A stretch of DNA of 64,000 nucleotides from Agapetus fuscipes (GCA_951799405.1 OX637337.1:13018347-13082346); one strand, 5' to 3'; positions 1 through 10,872 are shown, counted from the first letter of the stretch. Notes: generated by a model from the sequence alone, not told the origin. Numbers and translations are program-made.

Positions 1-57
1 ATAAAAAAAACGTAACATAGTAATAACATGAAAGCATTTAAACTAGAATTATTTACA

Positions 58-210
58 ATAAATATTTAAAAATTGAAATGGTAAAACATGGTTTTAATTC
101 ACTTTATTCTTTTTGTTTGAACATTTTCATAAAAAAGAATAAAGTGAATTAAAACCATGTTTTACCATTTCAATTTTTAAATATTTATAAAAATGGACTT
201 TCACTGTGTT
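58..210. repeat. Perfect long hairpin repeat (57-bp arms)
   Basis: Positions 58-114 and 132-188 are exact reverse complements of 57 bp, with a 17-nt loop. The right arm is followed by a short unique tail (ATGGACTTTCACTGTG, to about 210). The same tail and a diverged version of the arms recur at 45510-45660 in the opposite orientation, so this is a dispersed family and not a chance palindrome. No coding capacity. Probably a foldback or MITE-like element; no target duplication identified. Confidence 0.8.
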
Positions 211-320
211 AACAGATCAACACTAAAAAAAAAAGAATTATTTACTGTTGCTTCACATACTTATAAATTAAAATTTACATAAAAATGAAATTTTCCCTTC
301 GTATAATGAATAAGATTTTC

Positions 321-450
321 AGGCTTACGTGGCCGTTGGTTGACACTGTAGAGTTGCTTTTCGGGATCCGTTGCCATGGTCTATCGGAGCCATAGCTTTT
401 GGACGTTTCGTTCGTTTCTGTAATGGGCTTCTTCAGCGTAAAGAGTATGA
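321..450 (+). repeat. Single arm of foldback element FB1
   Basis: This stretch (GGCTTACGTGGCC, then GGACGTTTCG, then GGGCTTCTTCAG) aligns with the left arm of the complete foldback element inside the T250 copy at 39252-39530. Only one arm is present here, so it is a truncated copy. Confidence 0.6.
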
Positions 451-535
451 TATTGTTGATAAAACTGTTATGAGCTCACTCGGGATGAGTTGTGACTTGT
501 ATGGAATACGGATCTTACCAAATTATAAATAAATG

Positions 536-740
536 AATCTTAGGATGATTTGATTTATTTATTTGGGAAATGCTATTTTTGTGTAAATCACACCTTAAGA
601 GCTCTCGTAAGGCTGGATGGACCTTTTGTGACCGGTTTTGGTATGCAGATGAATTTTCAACCACTCTTTTTTCTAGCTCCATCAGAAATCGAACCCACGA
701 GATCCGTAGCGTTAACCACTAGACTAGAAACCGATCAAAT
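536..740 (-). repeat. SINE-A copy, tRNA-derived
   Basis: Read on the minus strand it starts with a tRNA-like head (box A TCTAGTGGTTAACGC, box B-like GGTTCGATTTC) and continues into the SINE-A body. The body can be recognised by its GTGTGATTTACAC segment near the 3' end. It is a diverged, 3'-shortened copy of the element seen at 33961-34266. Confidence 0.65.
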
Positions 741-1425
741 ATGATAATTTACAAATTAATAAGCAACTAATAAGGCTACGTTTTCATAGGTTGGTGATCC
801 CTGGCATCTGTTACTTGCACCGTGCTGCACTCCGTTCCTCATTATAACGTATAATATTATTATTGTGGAGAACAGTAAAGATACAATTGCTTATAACGCT
901 CTCATGTACCATCTATAACGAACTTCAGCACCGCCTATAACGAACTAACTCATGTTCATGTACAAACCTTCAAACTTTATTCATAAAAAGCTTTGTATTT
1001 TGAAAACGGTTTAAAGTCAGTTTGTCCTTACAAAAAAGTAGGTTTACGCCTGAATGGGTTAACAAATCGAATGAATAAGGCCACGGAACCTTATTCATAA
1101 AATAAAAATAAAATATCAGGTTTAAAGTCAGTTTTTCTATACAAAAAATAGGCTTAAACATTATTTTTCACTGAAAACAAATTTAAGAAATAAGGCCGTA
1201 AGAGATCTTATAAGAAAATTAAAACAATTTTAATTAAATCTTAGCACACTCGGTCTTATTTATTAGATGCATTGAACCAAAAATTAGATTTAAACATAGT
1301 TATTTGTATGAAAAAAAAAATTAACTTTCATGAATGAGTGCACTTTTTTATTTCATTCTTATTTATATTTCTTTCGAATGAAACAATGTGTTTTTTATTT
1401 GATCATAACGTATTTATAACCAAAG
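741..1425. repeat. AT-rich DNA with a diverged ~113-bp direct duplication
   Basis: No gene is seen. Units at about 975-1087 and 1088-1200 share the blocks CTTATTCATAAAA and GGTTTAAAGTCAGTTT in the same order, about 113 bp apart, so this is an old tandem duplication. The rest is unannotated AT-rich sequence. Confidence 0.5.
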
Positions 1426-1763
1426 TCTTGGCTTATAGGTTGGTATGAGGCTGACCACCCATACTGTAAAAATGGTTCACTTTGCCAATGTCACCCCTGT
1501 GTCAGGAAAGGTCGAAAAACGTTGTAGGGCTTATGTTCATTTGAGGCTTGGATTTTTTTTATTTATTGAGCAAACAAACAGTTTATACATGCTTTACATT
1601 GGAACATAAACATCATTATTGCAGTTCAAAAACCCGCAAACTTTGCATTTGTAAGTAAACATTCAGCATTTGTAAAAGCGAACTACACGTGTTTGTTTGT
1701 GGGCATGCATTTGATATGAGCTTTGAATGTTAATATATCTTTGCAACTTAGATGATAGATTAT
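1426..1763 (+). repeat. T250 copy with ~100-bp insertion
   Basis: It matches T250 from the CTTGGCTTATAGG start to the GCAACTTAGATGATAGAT end. The part between about 1557 and 1660 (begins TTATTTATTGAGCAAACAAA) is foreign to the family and interrupts it. Confidence 0.85.
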
Positions 1764-2560
1764 GAAAGGCTACTTAAGTTAGTTATCATCGACCTCACCC
1801 AAACATAATAAATTTAAACGTTACGAAATGTGTGAAATAATTATTAAATAATTAAATAATTATTTATTACGAAAGAAGTTTTAAGTTCCATAATATTTAT
1901 TCTAAGCCGGCACATGATCTGGATCAGTATTTATTTTCTTCCTTCACGCATAAATGTCAATGACGCTGAGCACGCGGCCTTTCAATAAGATTCCAAATGG
2001 AAACTGATTAGAATCCAGATGTATCATTTATTTTCCTCAAACTCGTAGCCCTGTAGCTCAAACATAAATTCAAAGCTCAGGAAAACAGACAAATTGTATA
2101 AAACAACAAATTACAAAATAATAATTAAAATATACCTTTTAAAATTTAAAGCCTTTCCCGCCAACATTGCAGATCACCGCTATAAACTTAAAACCTGCAC
2201 GCTACATATGGCATTCCCATTGTCAACTTTATTTTCCCATACTTAACTTCCCATACCCCAGTTAGTACGACTTACAATACGTTAAGGGTGCAACACAAAT
2301 CAGAGCGGAAGTTATCATGGCCTAATTAAGGGCTGTTACAGTGAAAGCACCTGTGTGTTATAACACATATAATACAGGTAACACTATCATCACCATGGTA
2401 TTGTCCTGATCTTTATAAATAAGTCAATTGTAATACATCAGGTAATTAGGTAAAATGTCACTGACGCATGCGTGTGAAAAGGGTCAAAGTCGCATTTTAT
2501 AACCTTAAAAAACCATTTAATGTTTCAAGTATGCACGTTTGCACAAACTTTTATGTTGGA
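1764..2560. other. Unannotated AT-rich stretch
   Basis: I see no gene or recognised repeat. A short palindrome (TGTGTTATAACACA) lies near 2357-2370. Confidence 0.4.
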
Positions 2561-2650
2561 GCAAGTTTTTTTTAAGAAATCCTGTGCGGGAGACTCCCTA
2601 AATTTTAGAACAGTCTATGGCACTTGTTGTAGTGTCGCAGAGGTGCTGTT
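2561..2650 (-). repeat. 3' end of a small poly(A) retroposon
   Basis: On the minus strand it reads CACTACAACAAGTGCC, then GGGAGTCTCCCGCACAGG, then TTCTTAAAAAAAA. The same end is seen at 15825-15902, 37945-38100, 42730-42795 and 45700-45762. It abuts a SINE-A copy. Confidence 0.6.
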
Positions 2651-2654
2651 TACG

Positions 2655-2882
2655 AGTTTGGTCGTCGCTACAAAGCGTCAATACTCAAGCAAGACCCAGT
2701 AGCTGTAAGGCTGAATGGACCGTTAGTGACCGATCTTTGGTAAAGGTTTTATGAATTTTTCAACCCAGCGAAGAGCATATTTGAAAACATATAAGGTAGA
2801 TTTTTGTGCTTCATCGAAATTCGAGCCCACAACCTTCCATTTACGAGTCCGAAGTGTTGTCACTGTACTACGGACCGGCCAA
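2655..2882 (-). repeat. SINE-A copy
   Basis: Minus-strand SINE-A: tRNA-like head near 2882 (TACTACGGACCGG on the plus strand) and the body block TCAACCCAGCGAAGAGCATA shared with 48485-48787. The 3' tail is missing. Confidence 0.7.
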
Positions 2883-3084
2883 GATAGGAATCTCCTTAAA
2901 GAAATAAACTGCTGCGATGTTATTTTAACTTTATTGCTCAAAGACAAAAAGAAGAGGAAAAAAAATGAAAAGTTAGCTAACCGCTAAAAAAATATTCAAC
3001 TTGAAATTTATATCATAAGAAAACAAATGATGTATCAATTGACGTAAAAATATATTTATGTGATAGCACTGATAGCCATGCTCA

Positions 3085-3577
3085 ATGTTCAGCATCCTTA
3101 AACCTATGCCTCCAACTCTACCTGTCCTCCGACGACTTTCTCCAGTTCGTAATCTGCAGACGCTGGGCTGCATCTTTTTTTTCGTGTCACTTCTATGGAA
3201 GATTGCAAAATCTTCATCATTATCTATTTTGACTTTCGATGCTGTGGTTCGAAATAGAGACTTAGTGCTTCTGCCAAACCATTGTCGAAGATTTTTTGCC
3301 AGCCACGATGTCCTTTGGCGTCCCTGGCATATTCTCCTCTCAATTTTACCCTGTGTGATAAGATGAAGGAGACGGTATTTTGCTTAAAGGTTGACAGAAG
3401 CTCTGTGGTGCGCATATTATGTCGGACGACTTCTTCATTGGTGACCCGATCACGCCAAGAGATCCGAAGCATGTTTCGGTAAACACACAACTCGAACGCA
3501 TCCGTCATCACTAAACAATCTGTAGATACTTTTTTTCCCAAAAGCTTAACCCTTTTTGTCCTGAGAATACGCGCCAA
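3085..3577 (-). pseudogene. Decayed LINE C-terminal end (RTE-like)
   Basis: The minus strand holds a 117-codon open stretch containing RNMLRISWRDRVTNEEVVRH. This is the conserved motif just downstream of the reverse transcriptase core in RTE-like arthropod LINEs. Continuing toward 3085 in another frame is a NWRRTSEDRWSW-type C-terminal motif, also present at 59790-59880. Frame changes and stops show it is dead. No catalytic YADD core remains. It is a 5'-truncated insertion and not a host gene. Confidence 0.7.
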
Positions 3578-3885
3578 TATAATCGCAGCTAAAGTGAATT
3601 CGACAAAGATGAAAAAAATAACGGAAAAGGCACATACAGCATTATTTTGTTGTTACAAATCTCCAACCTCACAAAAACCCTCCCTGTTTATTGAGCCCAC
3701 CTGTTCCTATCGCAATACTTTCCCATTACTCTGCTTCCCACGTGGGGGGGGTGGCCGGGTTGCTAAGGGGCGGGAGTGATTGGAAGTAGTACGCACAGGG
3801 GGGAGTGGATTCCCATGCATTTTACATGACACCCTTAAAGGTAAAGCAAGGTGCGTGCGGAGAATACAGGTGCACTGATTTTTTG
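3578..3885. other. Unannotated stretch
   Basis: No gene is seen. It has a G-run near 3745 (CACGTGGGGGGGGTGGCC) followed by a GGGTTGCTA motif that recurs in the R-X repeats. Confidence 0.35.
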
Positions 3886-3889
3886 TTCC

Positions 3890-4225
3890 ATTATTACGTC
3901 ATTAATTTATTACTGACCCATAACGCGACTAAGCTGCAAATACAGTTCAACTTCTTACCGTGTTTGTTCTTACCTGAAAATTGATGTATGTATTATCACA
4001 GGTAAGAAGGTCCAACTTTACGTCAACCACTTCAATTTAAGTGGAAGCTTCCCAGCTCCCGCGGGGGCTAGTTTTCGATTATTTTGAAGGCCAAGTAAGC
4101 CTTGCCGATATTTTTATTTTTGGTTTGAAATAAACAACAACAAGGGAAATCATTTCTGGTTTGGCGGAGATTGAACCCACGCATAGAACGAAGGCATTCT
4201 GCCATCTGAGCTATCGACCGGACAC
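3890..4225 (-). repeat. SINE-B copy, tRNA-derived
   Basis: On the minus strand it opens with GTCCGGTCGATAGCTCAGAT (tRNA-like box A region), then a box B-like GGGTTCAATCTCC. The body follows with the TTTATTTCAAACCAAAAA and CTGGGAAGCTTCC blocks, and the tail has a GCAGCTTAG-type segment. It is one of the longer SINE-B copies. Confidence 0.75.
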
Positions 4226-4309
4226 CCATAAATAAAAGATGGTATGAGGCTGACAATACGTGCCACAAAATTTGGTACACGTTTGACAATGACAACGTTT
4301 TCAGTTTTC

Positions 4310-4506
4310 TTTGTTCATGTTCCTTGACTGGTATGACGACGACCACCCATACTTTCCGGCCAAAGTTTCAGGATTATTGTTCATTTGAGGTTTGAATTTT
4401 TATTTTGTTAGTAAGTACACATGCAGCATGTGTAAATGAAAACTAACACATGCCAGCTTGTGTCCGTATTTTAAAATGAATACATAACTTGGGTAATAGA
4501 TTAATT
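4310..4506 (+). repeat. Degenerate T250 copy, target of a LINE insertion
   Basis: It shows TCCTTGACTGGTATGACG, GTTCATTTGAGGTTTG, GTAAGTACACATGCAGC and ends ATAACTTGGGTAATAGATTA. The LINE-1f copy starts directly after it, at the ATCGAT duplication. Confidence 0.65.
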
Positions 4507-4512
4507 ATCGAT

Positions 4513-5730
4513 CAGTCCGGCTTTATGGCCGGTAGAGGCTGTGTTGATCAGATTTGTACTCTACGACAACTTGTTGAAAAACAATTGTCGGTGAGGCGGA
4601 AGCTGTTCACGGCCTTTGTAGATCTGGAAAAAGCTTTTGACTCAGTAGACAGAGGTATGTTATGGGATGTTTTGAAAGCATACGGAGTGAATGGGGCTCT
4701 CCTAGGTGCGGTGCATGCCAACTATGAAAATAGTAAGGCATGTGTTCGTATTGATGGTGAGTATAGCGAGTGGTTTGAAGTTTATAAGGGTGTGAGGCAA
4801 GGATGTGTGATGAGTCCATGGCTATTTAACATAGTCATGGACAAGTGTGTCAGAGATGCTAGACTTAATGATTGTGGATTGATGATAGGAGAGAGCAAAG
4901 TGAGTGTTCTACTGTATGCAGATGATGCAGTTCTTGTATCTGATTCAGCAGTGGAATTGCAAACAATGCTCTCTAGATTGAATGAAGCTTTGTTAGGTAA
5001 CCATCTGAAGTTGAATGCAAGTAAGACGAAAGTATTGATTTTTGAAAGAGATGATGAAAGTATGAATTATGAATTTAAAATTAATGGAATGAATGTTGAT
5101 GTCGTAAATGAGTTTGTATACCTGGGAAGTAAGTTTGAAAAAGATGGAAGAATGACCGGTGAATTTGAAAGAAGAGTAATGAAGGGCAGGTGTGTACTGG
5201 GTGCCACAGCTTGTATCGCCAAAAATCAAAACATATCTAAAAATGCTCGATTGGCGGTACGCAGTGGCATACTTTTACCCACCTTGATGTATGGAAGCGA
5301 GGCCTGGACGGTGAATGAAAGTGAAATTAGTAAAGTCCATACTGTTGAAATGGACTTTCTAAGAAGTATGATTGGGAAAAAACGGAGTGACAGGGTGAGG
5401 AATGATTTTGTAAGAGAAGAATGTGGTGCAAGAGAAAGTGTGAAAGTGAAGATTAAAAGAAGTTTGTTAAGATGGTTTGGGCATATGGAGAGAATGAATG
5501 AGGAAAGACTGACGAAGAAAGTATATGTTGGTAGAATAGATGGATGTCGTGGTAGAGGAAGACCGAGAAAGGTATGGATGGACCAAATATCCGAAATTGC
5601 GAATGAATGGAATATCCAGAGTCATAATAAAAGAAGAGCCCGTATGAAGAAAATTATGACTCTGGAGGAAATGAAAGAAGTATGTAAGGACAGAAAGAAA
5701 TGGCGGTTGATCTGTAATGTTGGCGGCTAG
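4513..5730 (+). CDS. 5'-truncated LINE reverse transcriptase ORF (LINE-1f copy 1)
   Basis: About 405 in-frame codons of a non-LTR retrotransposon ORF2, ending with a stop at 5728-5730. It starts inside the reverse transcriptase domain. Visible motifs: QSGFMAGRGCVDQ at the truncated start, DLEKAFDSVD (4621), GVRQGCVMSPWLFN (about 4789), the catalytic LLYADDAVLV (about 4910), then the C-terminal LRWFGHMERM and RGRGRPRKVW. The endonuclease and first RT blocks are absent, so it cannot transpose by itself. The frame is open with no internal stop, so insertion is fairly young. It lines up almost codon for codon with the longer copy at 50532-52619. The TTG at 4489 in the same frame belongs to flanking T250 sequence and is not a start. 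Confidence 0.92.
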   Translation, partial: QSGFMAGRGCVDQICTLRQLVEKQLSVRRKLFTAFVDLEKAFDSVDRGMLWDVLKAYGVNGALLGAVHANYENSKACVRIDGEYSEWFEVYKGVRQGCVMSPWLFNIVMDKCVRDARLNDCGLMIGESKVSVLLYADDAVLVSDSAVELQTMLSRLNEALLGNHLKLNASKTKVLIFERDDESMNYEFKINGMNVDVVNEFVYLGSKFEKDGRMTGEFERRVMKGRCVLGATACIAKNQNISKNARLAVRSGILLPTLMYGSEAWTVNESEISKVHTVEMDFLRSMIGKKRSDRVRNDFVREECGARESVKVKIKRSLLRWFGHMERMNEERLTKKVYVGRIDGCRGRGRPRKVWMDQISEIANEWNIQSHNKRRARMKKIMTLEEMKEVCKDRKKWRLICNVGG

Positions 5731-5833
5731 GGTTTATTAAATTGGAATTTGTTTTTATTTGTAAATGGATATTTTGTATTTGGATACTATTATTTAGTGA
5801 TGTATAAAATGTAATTTGTCGTGTGTGTGTGTT

Positions 5834-6085
5834 CCTTGACTTATAGGTTGGTATGCGGCTGACCACCCATGCTGTAAAAATGGTTCACTTTGCCAATGTC
5901 ACCCCTGTCTCAGGGAAGGACGGCAAGAGTTGCAGGGTGTATGTCCATTTGAGATTTGGTTTTTATGTTGTAGGTTCACATGAGGCATGTGCAAGCGCGA
6001 ACTTGTACGTGTCTGGTTGTGAGAATGCATGTAATGTGAATCTCCAATGTAACATATCTTTGCAACTTAGATTAGATTAGATTAG
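5834..6085 (+). repeat. T250 unit forming the 3' end of LINE-1f copy 1
   Basis: Complete T250 from CCTTGACTTATAGGTTGG to the TTAGATTAGATTAGA tail, joined to the LINE ORF through about 100 bp of 3' UTR. Confidence 0.9.
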
Positions 6086-6091
6086 ATCGAT

Positions 6092-6630
6092 AAAACTGTA
6101 GTCTTACATAACAGTCTCAACACTGCAGTCGCTACTAAATTCCCAACCTTGATGCTACACAAAAAGCTCAGCATTTTTTTTAGAAATAAACGAGGTGAAC
6201 ATCCTCACACCAATCTATTAATCAAGTCACATAACAAATCTCTCCTTGTATTGTCTCTATATCAGCGTAGTGAAGGGGATCGAACCCTGGCTGTGTGGGT
6301 AGGAGGGAGGGAGGCCCATACCTACAAGGGAAGGGTAGAAGGTAATAAATTAAGGGCACTTCTGCGGGGTGATCTATTGCAGGAGGAACCAGGGGAGGCG
6401 CATGCTCGGGAGGGATGAAGTAGAGGCGAGCAATCCGTGTAGACAAAGTGAATTGATTTACAAAAAAAACTGCTTGAATCTTGCAAGAATCGAGTAGGTA
6501 GGTAGAAGAAGGGTTATTTACAAGTGCTCACAAGATTGCTAGTCACTTCATACATCACAACTAAGCTGCACTTATAGAAAAAAGAATAATCTACCCGTGT
6601 TTACAATATTCGTAGTCTGTAAATAAATTT
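6092..6630. other. Unannotated stretch
   Basis: No gene is seen. Its G-rich middle (about 6290-6420) gives long open frames on both strands, which I read as compositional. The end (6540-6620) resembles SINE-B tail sequence (CTAAGCTGCACTTATAG). Confidence 0.35.
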
Positions 6631-6634
6631 CTCT

Positions 6635-6935
6635 TTAAAAAACACAGCTAAGCTGTACATATAGGGAAACTCCTTATCGCGTAGTGTCTTCCCGAAGTAG
6701 TCGTGTGGATCTTATTTATTTTCAGAATTAAGGAATGGGGACAGCCTTACGCCAAACGCTTCGCTGAAAGTATCGATTTCCCAGTTCTCCATAGGGCTGG
6801 TTCTTATTTGTTGTGAAGTCTGGGTAAGCCTTGACAGTATTTTTATTTTTTAAATTATTTCTGACCCTCTTGATATGGACAGAACCCCAGAGCTCCGACA
6901 TGAAACGCAAGCACTCTACCAAGTGAGCCATTCAC
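6635..6935 (-). repeat. SINE-B copy
   Basis: Minus strand: a diverged tRNA-like head near 6930 (GGCTCACTTGGTAGAGTG), the Lys/Asn-rich TTTAAAAAATAAAAATA body, and the tail AGCTTAGCTGTG near 6640. Diverged but near full length. Confidence 0.7.
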
Positions 6936-7000
6936 ATCCCTTTCAAATTTTGAAACGCCAAGACGAATATGATTTTATCTTCGGAGACTTATTTTCCATC

Positions 7001-7203
7001 TCTTGATATGAGGCTGATCACCCATTCTGGGAAAACTGGTTCACCGAGGCATTTTCTTTTTACTTTTGTTTCAGGGAAGCCGGTAAGATTTGCGTAGCTT
7101 ATGTTCGTTTGAGATCTGGGTTTTTTTATAAGTTCACATGAATATATTTAAATTCTAACTTACACGTGTCTAATTATGGACAATCTTTGCAACTTTCACT
7201 ATA
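7001..7203 (+). repeat. Degenerate T250 copy
   Basis: Contains TGATATGAGGCTGATCACCC, CAGGGAAGCCGGTAAG, TTATGTTCGTTTGAGATC and CTTTGCAACTT in T250 order, with many substitutions and a short deletion near the end. Confidence 0.65.
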
Positions 7204-8010
7204 GTGTTACGATTTTTGGGGTTCAAAAGTCTTTCAATTAACAACACTGGTCTTCTTTTACAGTTATTTATTTTACACGTTAGATTTATTTCACAATTTA
7301 TAATTTATGTTACAATATCCACAATAATGGTTTGTATTTATTTCACAGTTGGCCTTCTCTATGTGTTTGGTTATTCACCAGCCAACAAATATATGTCAAC
7401 TGCTCTCCTGGCAAGCAATAAGCGTCTTATATACCCTTACAACAGCATTCTCTAGAAACCATATTCGCTAGACAGTTCCAGAATTAAGGAAAGATTCAAG
7501 TAGGTACGTAGCAATCATTATTTCTAGACGCTTCAAGTACTTTATTTAATTATTCCTACGCACACATAGTTATGAGTCTGATACTTAACACTACCATTAC
7601 ATTTACATAACAATAGATTATAAATCGTTCTTCAAAGTTGTAATTTCGGAAAATCTCTCCAGAGTTTTTTTACTATTCATAAGAAATCAGTGCAAGATTG
7701 CTTGTCACTCAGTCTACAAGATGTAAAAGCACAATAAACCAAGTATTGTATTTAACAATTTTCGTAGTGGGGTTGCGCACCCCTGCCTAGGTGACACCTC
7801 CTCCCTTGTATAATTGAGCATGACCGATGGCGCCGCCCGGGGACCGCTGTTTGCCACCACTGATTAACTCTCTCCCCGCAACAAGTTTTCTCAAATTAAA
7901 AATATCACGTACCTACCAAATGTCGCACATATGTAGATAGACTCGTCTGTATAATATGTGGGAGGAAGTAGCCAATGAAGTCTCAACAGTGGATGGATTA
8001 TTATAATAAT
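7204..8010. other. Unannotated AT-rich stretch
   Basis: No gene is seen. It contains a small GC-rich patch at 7780-7860 (GGCGCCGCCCGGGG) with no recognised function. Confidence 0.35.
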
Positions 8011-8013
8011 AAT

Positions 8014-8190
8014 CCATAATCTAAGTTGCAAAGATATATTACATTTAAGATTTATATTAAATGCATTCTCACAAGCAGACACGTATAAGTTTGCACTTAA
8101 ACATGCCGCATGTGAACCTACAATATAAAACCCAGTCTCAAATGAACATAAGCCCGGCAACTCTTGCTGACCTTCTCTGAAACAGGAATT
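8014..8190 (-). repeat. T250 copy, 5' part missing
   Basis: Minus-strand T250 from the CTAAGTTGCAAAGATATA end up to CTCTGAAACAGG. The first ~75 bp of the unit are absent. Confidence 0.85.
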
Positions 8191-8620
8191 CAATATGTCA
8201 TTAATTATTGTTAACGTTAAATATTTTCTTGTGTTTGTTTACAATTCTATTGCTTTTTAATTTTTAAATATTACGTAAGAGCTAGTTATTAGGTAGGTAC
8301 ATACTCGTACATCCTACCTTCCTACCTACATACATCCAAGAATGGGTTCGAGCTCTGAAATTGGTTGCTGGAGATGCACACGCAGGTGAAGTCATGTGGG
8401 TAGATTTGAAAGGAGAACAAAAAGATGGTGGCTTGTGTCAAAGTTGTTGTCAAAGAGTGAAATTCTATAATGATGAGTCGATGAGTGTCTCAAATCCATC
8501 TCGCTAACGCATATTAATTCACAGTATGAAATCTCATACTGTAAAACTGTCGTTTGTCGTGAAACAAGAAGAACTAGTGAAAATCTGCTGAACATAGCCC
8601 CAAAAGCAAAAAACAGATTT
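8191..8620. other. Unannotated stretch
   Basis: No gene is seen. It contains a GTAGGTAC/CCTACC-type low-complexity patch at 8290-8335. Confidence 0.35.
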
Positions 8621-8684
8621 TGGCAAGGTGAACCAGTTTTTATAGCATGGGAAATCAGCCTCATACCAACCTATGAGTCAAGGA
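8621..8684 (-). repeat. T250 fragment (first ~65 bp)
   Basis: TGGCAAGGTGAACC through CAGCCTCATACCAACCTATG to GAGTCAAGG is the start of a minus-strand T250 unit. Confidence 0.75.
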
Positions 8685-8925
8685 AATGATATCGGTATAT
8701 AAGTGAATTCGTTGATTGGATTTTGAAAAGGTAAAAACGTACAAAGCTTTGTATGTACACAGAGGCGTATTCCGGGTGTGAATTTTTCAATTTATTTCAT
8801 GGGATAAATCCTTTTTTATACAAAGTCTTCTTTTATCTGTTCGTCTCTTAAACACACATGACAATGTAGGAGGTGGAATCAGAAAGCTCGGAGAATATTT
8901 TCTAATCTGTAAATTAATATAAATT

Positions 8926-9178
8926 CCTTGACTTATAGGTTGGTATGAGGCTGACCACCCATACTGTAAAAAATGGTTCACTTTGGCAATATCACCCCTG
9001 TTTCAGGGAATGTCGGCAAGAGTTGCAGGGCTTATGTTCATTTGAGGTTTGATTTTATTTGTAAGTACACAATCAGCATTTGTAAGCGCGAACTACACGT
9101 GTTTTTTTGTGGGCATACATCTGAGAGCTTTGAATGAATACATCCTTGCAAATTAGATTATTATTAGATTATTATTAT
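8926..9178 (+). repeat. T250 copy, complete
   Basis: Begins CCTTGACTTATAGGTTGG and ends with an ATTATT-type tail. It belongs to the subfamily with ACATCTGAGAGCTTTGAATG near the 3' end. Confidence 0.9.
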
Positions 9179-9270
9179 GGTACAAGCCACTGAATGATGG
9201 CGGCACTAAAATACAATATATGAGCAATACAATACAATAATATGAGCGTGAAAGTACAATATAGTAAAAT

Positions 9271-9542
9271 GAGATGTTTCGAACACCTAGAAAGAATGGG
9301 GGATTAACGACTGAAAAGCATGCATAAAGGGAATTTCACGGATAGGGAAATAAAAACCAAGAAAAGAATGGATTGTTCAAATATGAGAGATCGCAAATGA
9401 CTGGAATCTACAGAGTGAGAAAAAGAGAAGATCATCCATGAAGAGAGTGATGAATGTTGAGGAGATGAAAAAAGTGTGTAAGAACAATACTAAATGGAGA
9501 CACATGTGCAAATGCAATGGCCACTCCTAGCGGAATGGAGGC
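9271..9542 (+). pseudogene. Decayed LINE C-terminal fragment
   Basis: Discontinuous reading gives the LINE-1f-like C-terminal succession: a FEHLERM-like segment near 9275, then a K-rich KKRRSSMKRVMNVEEMKKVC segment (about 9420-9480) and a KWRHMCK end, closing with CACTCCTAGCGGAATGGAGG. The same last segment recurs in inverse orientation at 22690, 44870, 50035 and 62070. Stops and frameshifts make it a dead remnant. Confidence 0.7.
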
Positions 9543-9661
9543 TGGAAACAGTAAGAGTAACAGCGGCAAAAAAGAAAGAGAAAGAGTTCTTTAAAATTTG
9601 TGTTCTGAATTTAAATCATTTTTTTTAACAGAAAGATTAAAGAAATATCTGTTCAACAACA

Positions 9662-9890
9662 GTACCCTTAGTACGAGTTGCAAAACTTGAGAAAAGTAAA
9701 GTTTACGGAAAATATTAAAGAGTGGTTTCTCCCAAAATCTGCCGTTTTTGTTTCTTACACTTTATGGTCTTAGCAAAAGAGTTACAGTGATGAAGAAAAT
9801 CAAGTTCAAGCAAACAAAAACGGCAGATTTTGGGGGAAATCACTCTTTAATAATTGCCGTAAACTTTACATTACTCAAGTTTTGCAACTC
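9662..9890. mobile_element. Foldback MITE, copy A
   Basis: Begins GTACCCTTAGTACGAGTTG and ends CTCAAGTTTTGCAACTC. The terminal arms are long and inverted, with the internal motif CAAAATCTGCCGTTTTTG and its complement. The last ~12 bp of the right end are lost at a T run. Copy B lies at 11509-11753 with the central loop in the opposite orientation. Confidence 0.85.
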
Positions 9891-9894
9891 TTTT

Positions 9895-10870
9895 TTTAAA
9901 TATTTTATATTTAAAAAAAATAAAAATATATTTAAAAATAATTTTAGTAAATATTTTAATCACCGAATTTTGACAGTTAATATTTAATAAGTATAACTGT
10001 TTTCAACATTGTGTCGTTTAGCCACTGACAGCAGCTGTTTGTGAGGATACATAAAAAAATTGCAAAAACGGAACATTTTTGTGTCGTTTTCCAGTTGTAT
10101 GGCTGTTACACATCAGATTTTTATGACCAGTTGTTTGTTTTTAAAGCTTTTTAATACCTTATAGTTATAATCATTTCTAAGATTTGTAATGGTGCTGTCA
10201 CTTCGGGTCCATAAGGTTTTAGTTAACTCGATATGAAGAGTAAATTGAAAGTAATAATTACCTAACTAAAATAAATCTAAAGTATAAAATACCGGGCTTT
10301 AGAGTATTTAGAGCTTCTATGAAGTTGTCTGCCCATAGTTTCTTTCTTGCAGTTGTAAAACAGAAAATAACTTCCTCACATTTTTCTGTCACAAACTTTC
10401 CACCTCGCCCTCTTTCACATCAGCCACACCCCGTATAGGTTCACCCGCCCATCGTTTTTTCGGTTTACGAATAAAGTTGTATTTGTACACCAATGCAGAG
10501 AAGTAACCAAATACTAAAAACATTTATTTTTAAATATCCATACTAAGATGACTACGTAAACACTTTATTCGATCATTCACTGGTCTGTAGTTATTAATTG
10601 AGATCAAATATTGAATACTGTACTTTTTAGGTTTTATTTTTCTTACTTATGTTTAACAAATCAAAAGTTAGATGTGTAAAAAAATAAACTCGAGCCTTCT
10701 GACCTGTGAAAATAAATATATCTTCACATTAATGCCACCCAATCGAAAGTAAAGTGGCATGACATTGTGAAAATAAGGTTTATCGTGGATACAAAACACA
10801 AGCTTAGAAATAAACACAAGCATAGAACAATTAGTTCGCATTTAGAAATTGTTTTTGTTTTAATATTCCA
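9895..10870. other. Unannotated AT-rich stretch
   Basis: No gene or recognised repeat is seen. Low-complexity A/T runs lie at 9895-9960. Confidence 0.35.
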
Positions 10871-10872
10871 AG

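Larger units (their letters stand above)
4513..6085 (+). mobile_element. LINE-1f copy 1 with 6-bp target duplication
   Basis: The truncated ORF2, a 3' UTR and a terminal T250 unit ending in (TTAGA)n form one insertion. ATCGAT at 4507-4512 is repeated at 6086-6091, a plausible target-site duplication. It inserted at the 3' end of an older T250 copy. Clade is uncertain: the simple-repeat tail and C-terminal motif favour an RTE-like element. Confidence 0.8.

Noticed and set aside
3224..3577. Host gene of 117 codons
   Set aside because: Contains the RISWRDRVTNEEV motif of LINE ORFs and is flanked by frameshifted continuation; it is a retrotransposon remnant.
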